Shown here piece by piece: positions 6,659-12,735 of a DNA stretch of 16,760 bases; position 1 is the stretch's first letter; every line of letters begins with the position of its first letter. Location: positions 1 through 16,760 of the forward strand of contig URJU01000029.1 of NCBI GenBank assembly GCA_900548315.1, in the 5' to 3' direction. Position numbers and translations under genes: made by a program. The DNA is from an uncultured Coprococcus sp. GTDB taxonomy: Bacteria > Bacillota > Clostridia > Lachnospirales > Lachnospiraceae. Below the pieces are notes generated by a model. The model searched no databases, had not been told where the DNA came from, and was given only the letters and a program-made list of their open reading frames with translations.

Positions 6659-7372
6659 TCATTGTGATCCGGGCTCAGCCACTTCGCATATGGTAAGAGT
6701 GTCACCGGATATGGTAAACCTTATATCATATCCGCCGTACAGCATTCCATAGCGTCTGCCGGGTTCGTCCTGATAGCCAGGCCTTGGATCCTGTGCAAGA
6801 ACCTCCCTCAGAGCTTCGATCTGTGCACTTGAAAATATTGTTTCAAGTTTGACGGCGATATCGTCAGAGAAACACACAGACAGCTCCGGAATATCAAGGG
6901 AGTCTGTCCAGCCCCCGGTCGCATCCGGATGGCTGTCGGTGTATGGTAGATAAGGCTTGATGTCGTACACCGGTGTTCCGTCCAGTATATCGGCACCTGA
7001 CACCACAAGTCCGTGTACACAGCCGGTTTCTTCATTATATATAATGTCCAGAAGTCTCACCGATGACAGACCGATGTTGTTCGGCCTGAATGGTGATCTG
7101 GTAGCAAAAACCCCCATCCGCTGGTTACCGCCAAGCTTTGGGGGTTTTACTGTTGCGGTAAAACCGTTCTTATGAGCTTTGGAGAAGTCCCACAGCAGCC
7201 ATAAGTGGGAGAATTCGTCAAGCCCTCTGAAAGCCTCTGCCTGATTGTACGGTGGAAGCATCTCTATAAAAGCGGTGGCGCAGCCTGTCAGACCGCTCTG
7301 CCTTGGAATCCCAAACTTCTCTTTGTAGTCACATCTCACATATCCTATCACTTCTAAACTGGTATTTATCAT
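6659..7372 (-). CDS. trmO: tRNA-Thr(GGU) m6t6A37 methyltransferase TrmO (TsaA/YaeB family)
   Basis: TrmO uses S-adenosylmethionine to methylate N6-threonylcarbamoyladenosine at position 37 of threonine tRNA, which helps decoding. The 237-residue product has the family signature GVFATRSPFRPNNIG (87-101), the N-terminal strand LEVIGYVRCDYKEKFGIPRQ, the LDEFSHLWLLWDF segment and a DGTPVYDIKPYLPYTD segment (131-146). Length agrees with E. coli YaeB. The C-terminal part, about 160-237, corresponds to the smaller domain seen in YaeB. This is the only minus-strand gene in the window, convergent with pabC and divergent from pstS. Its ribosome site (GTGGGAT region) is weak. A function in tRNA modification is inferred from the family, not from neighbours. 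Confidence 0.92.
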   Translation of the reverse strand: MINTSLEVIGYVRCDYKEKFGIPRQSGLTGCATAFIEMLPPYNQAEAFRGLDEFSHLWLLWDFSKAHKNGFTATVKPPKLGGNQRMGVFATRSPFRPNNIGLSSVRLLDIIYNEETGCVHGLVVSGADILDGTPVYDIKPYLPYTDSHPDATGGWTDSLDIPELSVCFSDDIAVKLETIFSSAQIEALREVLAQDPRPGYQDEPGRRYGMLYGGYDIRFTISGDTLTICEVAEPGSQ

Positions 7373-7447
7373 GTATTTTTATCCCACTTTCTGGTTGTAA
7401 TTTATAAGCCATGACAGATTGTTTGCTGTACATTCAGCATGCATTGA

Positions 7448-7491
7448 TTAACGCCGACTTTACATTCTATTTACATTGCGTTGGTTATGTA
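7448..7491 (+). promoter_or_regulatory. Pho box and promoter of the pst operon
   Basis: Three hexamers with exact 11-bp period are present: TTAACG (7448-7453), TTTACA (7459-7464) and TTTACA (7470-7475); TTGGTT at 7481 is a possible degenerate fourth. PhoP/PhoB binding sites in Firmicutes are TT(A/T)ACA-like direct repeats of this period. A weak -10 candidate, TATGTA (7486-7491), lies 10 bp after the last repeat, the same geometry as at the Na/Pi gene. TATCAT (7508-7513) is a better -10 match but is further away. Weak core elements fit activator dependence under phosphate starvation. From here to the trmO start (7373-7447) I see only a short TGCTG/CAGCA hairpin. Confidence 0.7.
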
Positions 7492-7520
7492 TTTTACTTA
7501 TGCCATTTATCATAGTGCAA

Positions 7521-7698
7521 AGAAAAGAACGAAAGGCGCGCGAGTTCTTTTCTGGGACATAAGCAAAGAATGATATGTCCCAATAATACAATATTTGCAA
7601 AGACCGGTTCAAGAGATAACCGGCACATGTAATAAGTTTTCGTAGAAAACTTGTTATGCAGCATCAGCCATACCATAAAGCGATTTTGCATGGCTGAT
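7521..7698 (+). promoter_or_regulatory. Highly structured 5' leader of pstS (five consecutive hairpins)
   Basis: Five inverted repeats follow one another before pstS. H1: AGAAAAGAAC/GTTCTTTTCT (7521-7530 with 7544-7553). H2: TGGGACATA/TATGTCCCA (7553-7561 with 7574-7582). H3: CCGGTT/AACCGG (7604-7609 with 7618-7623). H4: 12 pairs with one G-U and a 3-nt loop (7630-7641 with 7645-7656). H5: ATCAGCCAT/ATGGCTGAT (7663-7671 with 7690-7698). All but the one wobble are perfect. None is followed by a free T-run, so they are not ordinary terminators. The ribosome site (AAGGAG near 7725) lies downstream and unpaired. I do not recognise a known RNA family. Together they could stabilise the transcript or form a regulatory RNA. 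Confidence 0.65.
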
Positions 7699-7739
7699 AT
7701 TCCAAGAAAGAATATGGACAAAGTAAGGAGAAAAAGAAA

Positions 7740-8633
7740 ATGGTTAAATTAAAGAAGGTATTGGCAGTAACACTTGGAGCGGCACTTATGATAGGAAGTC
7801 TTGCTGGCTGTGGAAATAATTCATCAAAGAGCGCAGATGGCGGATTCGATGCAACACAGGATATATCAGTAGTATCAAGAGAGGAAGGCTCAGGAACAAG
7901 AGGAGCATTCGTAGAGCTCACAGGAGTTGAGGAGAAGGATGCAGATGGCAATAAGGTCGACAACACAACAACAAATGCCATCACATGCAACAGCACAGAG
8001 GTCGTACTCACAACAGTTGCAGGCGATGATTATGCGATCGGTTACATCTCACTCGGAGCACTCAACGATACAGTAAAGGCACTCAAGATCGGTGGAGTTG
8101 AGGCAAGTGAGGAGAACATCAACAATGGTTCATACACACTTTCAAGACCTTTCAACATCGTTACAAAGGATGGCATCAGCGATGTTGCACAGGATTTCAT
8201 CAACTACATCATGAGCGAGGATGGACAGAAGATCATCTCAGCAAATAAGTACATCGAGGTTGCAAACAGTGGAGCATTTACTTCAACAAATCCAAAGGGC
8301 AAGATTGTTGTTGCAGGATCATCTTCAGTAACACCTGTTATGGAAAAACTTATCGAGGCATACAAGGCGATCAACACAAATGCTGATATCGAGCTTCAGG
8401 AGAGCGATTCAACAACAGGTATCACATCAACATCAGATGGAACATGCGACATAGGTATGGCATCACGTGAACTCAAGGATACAGAGACATCACTTGGACT
8501 TAAGGCAACAGTAATAGCAATGGACGGAATTGCAGTTATAGTAAATAACAACAACCCTGCTGATGACTACACGGTAGATCAGGTCAAGAACATATTCACA
8601 GGTTCAGCAGCAAAGTGGGAGGACGTAAAGTAA
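7740..8633 (+). CDS. pstS: Phosphate-binding lipoprotein PstS, circularly permuted
   Basis: This is the extracytoplasmic receptor of the high-affinity phosphate ABC importer. Residues 1-23 are a lipoprotein signal peptide with lipobox LAGC; C24 becomes the lipidated N-terminus. Both phosphate-binding halves are present but in reversed order. The segment with SREEGSGTR (46-54), which normally follows the middle of PstS, comes first. The segment with AGSSSVTP (192-199), GMASRELK (239-246) and MDGIAVIVNNNNP, which normally opens the mature protein, comes last, and the protein stops right after IFTGSAAKWEDVK. Joining that end to GGFDATQDISVVSREEG after C24 recreates the usual continuous order. 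Total length, 297, matches a complete family member, so nothing is missing. It is first in pstSCAB-phoU behind a Pho box. AAGGAG near 7725 supports the start. Confidence 0.93.
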   Translation: MVKLKKVLAVTLGAALMIGSLAGCGNNSSKSADGGFDATQDISVVSREEGSGTRGAFVELTGVEEKDADGNKVDNTTTNAITCNSTEVVLTTVAGDDYAIGYISLGALNDTVKALKIGGVEASEENINNGSYTLSRPFNIVTKDGISDVAQDFINYIMSEDGQKIISANKYIEVANSGAFTSTNPKGKIVVAGSSSVTPVMEKLIEAYKAINTNADIELQESDSTTGITSTSDGTCDIGMASRELKDTETSLGLKATVIAMDGIAVIVNNNNPADDYTVDQVKNIFTGSAAKWEDVK

Positions 8634-8640
8634 TCAGCTT

Positions 8641-9492
8641 ATGCATAAACTTAAAGAAACAATTATGCATGTAGTATTCCTGATAGCGGCACTGGTATCC
8701 ATCGCAGCAGTAGCACTCATATGTGTGTTCCTGTTTGTGAATGGAATACCGGCCATCAAAGAGATAGGCTTCGGGGATTTCACCCTTGGTGAGATCTGGA
8801 AGCCTACAAATGGATACTACGGCATTCTTCCTTTCATATTAGGAAGCATATATGTGACAGCCGGAGCGCTGATAATAGGAGTTCCGATAGGACTTCTGAC
8901 AGCGATATATCTGGCAAAGTTTTGTCCCGACAGATTATATAAAGTTATAAAGCCATTTATCAATCTGATGGCTGGAATACCTTCGGTAGTATATGGATTC
9001 TTTGGAATGTGTGTACTTGTACCGATGGTGAGAAGCATATTTGGAGTAAATGGAAATACGATGCTCACGGCATCAGTACTTCTTGGAATGATGATACTTC
9101 CGACTATCATCAGTGTATCAGAGACCTCAATAAAAGCGGTGCCTGACAAATATTATCAGGGAGCTTTGGCACTTGGAGCAACACATGAGCGAAGCGTGTT
9201 CAAGACTGTTGTCCCTGCAGCAAAGTCAGGAGTTATGGCAGCGATTATCCTTGGTGTTGGCCGTGCAGTTGGAGAGACTATGGCGGTTATCATGGTGGCT
9301 GGAAACCAGGTTCATATGCCTGACGGAATACTGAGAGGTGTCAGAACACTCACCACAAATATAGTAATGGAGATGGGATATGCGACGGATTTGCACAGAC
9401 AGGCTCTGATAGCAACGGGCGTTGTACTGTTCGTATTCATACTCATTATCAACCTCCTGTTCTCCATCATAAAGAGAAAGACGGTGGCATAG
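8641..9492 (+). CDS. pstC: Phosphate ABC transporter permease PstC
   Basis: PstC is one of two membrane channel subunits that pair with PstA and the ATPase PstB. The 283-residue protein begins with TM1 (about 8-34) followed by the PstC-typical GIPAIKEIGFGDFTLGEIWKP extracytoplasmic region (written here in part) and five further hydrophobic segments. The ATPase-docking EAA loop is seen around 174-196 as GALALGATHERS followed by FKTVVPAAKSG, then GVGRAVGETMAVIMVAGN. The start lies 7 nt after the pstS stop. No clear Shine-Dalgarno is adjacent: GGGAGG (8617-8622) inside pstS is 18 nt away, so translation may depend on ribosomes leaving pstS. A second ATG at codon 9 is an alternative. The stop codon is directly followed by the pstA ATG. 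Confidence 0.92.
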   Translation: MHKLKETIMHVVFLIAALVSIAAVALICVFLFVNGIPAIKEIGFGDFTLGEIWKPTNGYYGILPFILGSIYVTAGALIIGVPIGLLTAIYLAKFCPDRLYKVIKPFINLMAGIPSVVYGFFGMCVLVPMVRSIFGVNGNTMLTASVLLGMMILPTIISVSETSIKAVPDKYYQGALALGATHERSVFKTVVPAAKSGVMAAIILGVGRAVGETMAVIMVAGNQVHMPDGILRGVRTLTTNIVMEMGYATDLHRQALIATGVVLFVFILIINLLFSIIKRKTVA

Positions 9493-10497
9493 ATGGCAGA
9501 GAGAGTAGAAGGAATAAAGACAGTTGTCGCATGTGGCGATGACAGAACAAAAAATACAATAATCAGCACGAAAAAGACGGCACCTGAGGATGATCCTTCA
9601 TCCATAGTTGATGTGGACAGCATAGAGGCTATAAACAAGAGAACATGGTCTGAGAAATGGGCTGAGTACAGAAAGAAACCGGGATCATTCATAATGTTTA
9701 TCCTTGTGCATCTGGCAACACTCATAACTGTGCTTTCTATAGGATTTCTGCTGGTGTATGTACTGGTAAAGGGAATCCCTAATCTTAATGCAGACATATT
9801 CAGCTGGGAATATACATCGGACAACTGTTCGCTGGTGCCAGCACTTATAAATACGGTTTACATGACGTTGCTGTCCCTCCTGATAGCAGGTCCGATAGGA
9901 ATATTTGCAGCAATATATCTTGTCGAATATGCAAAGACAGGCAATAAGCTGGTGGGGGTTGTGAGGATCACAGCGGAGACACTTACAGGAATACCATCTA
10001 TCGTATACGGACTTTTTGGAATGTTGTTCTTCACAAATGCATGTGGACTTAGATTGTCACTTATATCAGGTGCGCTCACCCTGGCGATAATGGTTCTTCC
10101 GGTCATAATGAGGACCACAGAGGAGGCGCTTATGGCAGTGCCTAAATCTTATAGAGAAGGAAGTTTTGGACTGGGAGCCGGAAAGCTCAGAACAGTATTC
10201 AAGGTAGTGCTCCCAAGCGCTGTTCCGGGAATCCTGTCAGGAATCATACTTGCGACAGGACGTATCGTGGGAGAAACTGCAGCACTCATATACACAGCAG
10301 GATCGGTTGCAAAGATGGCAACAAAGCTTACCGATTCAACAAGAACCCTGGCAGTTCATATGTATCTTCTGTCTAAGGAAGGACTTCACACGGATCAGGG
10401 TTATGCGACAGCGGTTGTACTCTTGGTGCTCGTGGTGCTTATAAACTTTGCATCAGACAAGATCGCAGGAAAGGTTGCCGCAGATAAAGCCAATTAA
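9493..10497 (+). CDS. pstA: Phosphate ABC transporter permease PstA, with polar N-terminal extension
   Basis: PstA is the second channel subunit of the phosphate importer. The 334-residue protein has a hydrophilic N-terminal stretch of about 62 residues before TM1 (about 66-92, GSFIMFILVHLATLITVL). It then has the usual domain: GPIGIFAAIYLVEYAK, TLTGIPSIVYGLFGMLFF, the EAA loop near 223-245 (GSFGLGAGKLRTVFKVVLPS) and GRIVGETAALIYTAG. The extension is rich in charged and Ser/Thr residues and should lie in the cytosol. It may be a true addition; a later start at an internal codon near 67 is possible but shows no good ribosome site. The ATG abuts the pstC stop, indicating coupled translation. 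A 158-nt gap with two hairpins separates it from pstB. Confidence 0.9.
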   Translation: MAERVEGIKTVVACGDDRTKNTIISTKKTAPEDDPSSIVDVDSIEAINKRTWSEKWAEYRKKPGSFIMFILVHLATLITVLSIGFLLVYVLVKGIPNLNADIFSWEYTSDNCSLVPALINTVYMTLLSLLIAGPIGIFAAIYLVEYAKTGNKLVGVVRITAETLTGIPSIVYGLFGMLFFTNACGLRLSLISGALTLAIMVLPVIMRTTEEALMAVPKSYREGSFGLGAGKLRTVFKVVLPSAVPGILSGIILATGRIVGETAALIYTAGSVAKMATKLTDSTRTLAVHMYLLSKEGLHTDQGYATAVVLLVLVVLINFASDKIAGKVAADKAN

Positions 10498-10548
10498 CAT
10501 GTGTCAGGGCTTTGGAATCAGAGTCTTGGCAGGTGTCCACTATATCCG

Positions 10549-10630
10549 GCAGAAGCGATTAAGCTTCTGCAATTAAAAAAGAAGAAAATCCTGAGCACGA
10601 AAAAGATGGTGCAACGTTTTGTTTCGTGCT
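10549..10630 (+). promoter_or_regulatory. Two intercistronic hairpins between pstA and pstB
   Basis: GCAGAAGC (10549-10556) pairs with GCTTCTGC (10563-10570) around GATTAA. AGCACGAAA (10594-10602) pairs with TTTCGTGCT (10622-10630) across 19 nt. Both stems are perfect. Neither has a T-run after it; the first is followed by A-rich sequence. They are better explained as processing or stability elements that set pstB-phoU expression apart from pstSCA than as terminators. The 158-nt gap is the only sizeable one inside the pst operon. Confidence 0.6.
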
Positions 10631-10655
10631 TGATGTTAAGAATGGAGAAAAATAG

Positions 10656-11414
10656 ATGAATAATAACGTTAAGTTCAGCGTTAAAGATCTGAACCTCTAT
10701 TACGGAAAGTTCCATGCCCTAAAAGGGATAGATATGGACATTCCGGCAAATGAGGTTACGGCATTTATCGGACCATCAGGTTGTGGTAAGTCAACATTTC
10801 TCAAGTCGCTCAACAGAATGAATGATCTGGTAGAGGGATGCAAGATAACAGGTGATGTGAGACTTGATGGAGAGGATATATACAGCGGAATGGATATTAA
10901 CCTTTTGAGAAAAAGAGTTGGAATGGTGTTCCAGCAGCCAAATCCATTTCCGATGAGTGTATACGACAATATAGCATATGGACCGAGAACCCATGGTATC
11001 AGAAACCGTGCAAAATTGGATGAGATAGTTGAAAAGTCACTCAAACAGGCAGCGATATGGGATGAGCTTAAGGACAGACTGAAGAAGTCAGCCCTTGGAC
11101 TTTCAGGCGGTCAGCAGCAGAGACTTTGCATAGCCAGAGCACTGGCAGTGGAGCCAGAGGTGCTTCTCATGGATGAGCCGACATCAGCGCTTGACCCAAT
11201 ATCTACATCTAAGATAGAGGATCTTGTCCTGGAACTTAAGAACAAGTACACCATCATTATGGTTACTCATAATATGCAGCAGGCAACTAGAGTTGCAGAC
11301 AATACGGCATTCTTCCTTCTTGGAGAGGTCGTTGAGTATGCGGAGACGGAGAAGATGTTCAGTAAGCCGGCGGATAAGCGTACAGAGGATTACATTACTG
11401 GTAGATTTGGTTAA
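10656..11414 (+). CDS. pstB: Phosphate ABC transporter ATP-binding protein PstB
   Basis: PstB is the ATPase that powers phosphate import and also takes part in signalling to the sensor kinase. The 252-residue protein has all ABC motifs: Walker A GPSGCGKST (39-47), Q-loop in VGMVFQQPNPFPMSVYDN (Q93/Q94), signature LSGGQQQR (149-156), Walker B VLLMDEP (169-175) and the switch histidine H205 in VTHNMQQA. The segment QQPNPFPMS and the ending near DYITGRFG are typical of PstB rather than other ABC ATPases. GGAGAA at 10644-10649 supports the ATG. phoU follows after 16 nt, so the two are translated from one message. Confidence 0.96.
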   Translation: MNNNVKFSVKDLNLYYGKFHALKGIDMDIPANEVTAFIGPSGCGKSTFLKSLNRMNDLVEGCKITGDVRLDGEDIYSGMDINLLRKRVGMVFQQPNPFPMSVYDNIAYGPRTHGIRNRAKLDEIVEKSLKQAAIWDELKDRLKKSALGLSGGQQQRLCIARALAVEPEVLLMDEPTSALDPISTSKIEDLVLELKNKYTIIMVTHNMQQATRVADNTAFFLLGEVVEYAETEKMFSKPADKRTEDYITGRFG

Positions 11415-11430
11415 AGGAGATTGAGACAAG

Positions 11431-12075
11431 ATGAGAGACAAATATGAGATGCAGCTTAGAAAGCTCCATGCAGAGATGATAGAGATGGGAACTATGATCG
11501 AGCAGGCGATAGAGACAGCGATCAAGGCTCTCGTAGCTCAGGATACAGAGCTTGCAAAGAAAGCAATCGAGGCGGATGACGCCATAGACCATCAGGAGAG
11601 AGAGATTGAGAATCTGTGCCTCAAATTGTTCCTTACCCAGCAGCCGGTTGCGGGTGATATGAGAAATATATCAGCTGCGCTTAAGATGATCACAGATATG
11701 GAGAGGATAGGAGATCACGCTTCGGACATATCTGAGCTCACACTCTGCATGGCAGGGACCCCGTATATCAAGAAGCTTGAGCACGTCCAGCAGATGGCAA
11801 AGGAGACGATCGTCATGCTGGTGTCAAGCATAGAGGCGTATGTGAATGCTGATGAGAAGAAAGCAAAAAGTGTAATTGCACACGACGATGTAGTTGATGA
11901 CCTTTTCGATACGATCAAGAAAGAACTGATCGCTATGATACATGATAATCCTGACGATGGAGAGCAGGCTTGTGACCTTCTGATGGTTGCCAAGTATCTT
12001 GAGAGAATAGGTGATCACGCGACAAATATATCAGAATGGGTGCTCTTCTCCATAACTGGAGAACACGTAGACTGA
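11431..12075 (+). CDS. phoU: Phosphate signalling protein PhoU
   Basis: PhoU is a cytosolic helical protein that links the Pst transporter to the PhoR kinase and keeps the Pho regulon off when phosphate is plentiful. The 214-residue protein consists of two three-helix PhoU repeats. Each ends with the metal-binding signature: ITDMERIGDHASDISEL in the first half and VAKYLERIGDHATNISEWV in the second. The length is typical. A ribosome site AAAGGAGATTG precedes the ATG. It closes the pst operon proper. A 130-nt gap follows, with no clear promoter or terminator, before the small membrane protein gene. Confidence 0.95.
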   Translation: MRDKYEMQLRKLHAEMIEMGTMIEQAIETAIKALVAQDTELAKKAIEADDAIDHQEREIENLCLKLFLTQQPVAGDMRNISAALKMITDMERIGDHASDISELTLCMAGTPYIKKLEHVQQMAKETIVMLVSSIEAYVNADEKKAKSVIAHDDVVDDLFDTIKKELIAMIHDNPDDGEQACDLLMVAKYLERIGDHATNISEWVLFSITGEHVD

Positions 12076-12205
12076 AGATGAGGACTATACAAGTAACACA
12101 TGCGGATGATTCTGAATATGCTAGATATATATCAAAGCATTATGTTTTGATGCAGGTAACTTGTCGATTTAATGATCAAGTCATGGACGAAAAGAGGTGA
12201 TTTCC

Positions 12206-12466
12206 ATGAAGTGGGTATGTACAAAAATAAATGAATTGTCACACAGAACCGGTATAGGTAATATTAAGCTATTCATAGCAAGCGGTATGGTGATATGCGG
12301 ACTTGCAGGGTGTGTTCTGGCATTACTGCTCCACATGATCCCTGCGCTGGAAATGTTTTCCGTTGCTAAGCTGATATTTATATGTGGCGGTTATGGTATG
12401 TTTCTGGTTGGGATGATTGGAAGTGCTGTATATCTGCTCATAAAAGAGCCTCTGGGAAACAAATGA
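12206..12466 (+). CDS. Small two-helix membrane protein in the Pho locus, function unknown
   Basis: I do not recognise this family. The 86-residue product has a basic N-terminus (MKWVCTKINELSHRTG), a first hydrophobic segment (about 22-45, LFIASGMVICGLAGCVLALL) and a second (about 53-76, LIFICGGYGMFLVGMIGSAV), ending in a short charged tail, KEPLGNK. It should be an integral membrane protein with both ends probably in the cytosol. The start at 12206 is preferred over a GTG at 12197 because AGAGGTGA (12193-12200) then sits 5 nt upstream as a ribosome site; the GTG lies inside that site. It lies between phoU and the Na/Pi-cotransporter gene, so a role in phosphate uptake or sensing is plausible, but nothing in the sequence demonstrates it. 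Confidence 0.7.
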   Translation: MKWVCTKINELSHRTGIGNIKLFIASGMVICGLAGCVLALLLHMIPALEMFSVAKLIFICGGYGMFLVGMIGSAVYLLIKEPLGNK

Positions 12467-12520
12467 ATTGAAGACACCGAACAGTAAACACATAAAATGC
12501 AGATGTAAATTTGCTGAAAT

Positions 12521-12591
12521 TTTACATGAATTTTAAATTTACACAAATTTTACATACGCCTATCACGTATTTTACATATCCCTTTTACAAT
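12521..12591 (+). promoter_or_regulatory. Pho-box array and promoter of the Na/Pi cotransporter gene
   Basis: Five exact TTTACA copies occur at 12521, 12538, 12549, 12571 and 12584, plus a near copy TTTAAA at 12532. The copies at 12538, 12549 and 12571 are in one 11-bp register (the 12560 position is degenerate, CTATCA), as expected for PhoP/PhoB binding. A -10-like TACAAT (12586-12591) begins 9 bp after the 12571 copy, with no recognisable -35, a layout typical of activated Pho promoters. Start of transcription would be near 12598. The gene therefore has its own phosphate-controlled promoter. Confidence 0.7.
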
Positions 12592-12626
12592 AGATTCTGG
12601 TAAAACAGACGCTGTAAAAGGGATAT
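12576..12626 (+). repeat. 14-bp perfect inverted repeat overlapping the Na/Pi gene promoter
   Basis: ATATCCCTTTTACA (12576-12589) is the exact reverse complement of TGTAAAAGGGATAT (12613-12626), with 23 nt between. The left arm covers the last TTTACA and most of the TACAAT -10; the right arm lies in the presumed leader. No T-run follows. It may be a dyad operator for a regulator, placing a Pho half-site on each strand. If transcription starts further upstream it could instead form an RNA hairpin. Confidence 0.8.
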
Positions 12627-12735
12627 TGTGTATACATGTCCTTATGCAGAAGTAACTTGGGCCTAACATGTGTCTACAATAAGATGTATGTAATACATGG
12701 CAAGATGGCCAGAATGTAATAAGGAGACGAAAGAT

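Noticed and set aside
7494..7721. 75-residue minus-strand frame in the pstS leader
   Set aside because: No ribosome site, no recognisable domain, and its bases are explained by the five hairpins.
10563..10580. Terminator between pstA and pstB
   Set aside because: The hairpin is followed by A-rich, not T-rich, sequence, so it would not end plus-strand transcription.
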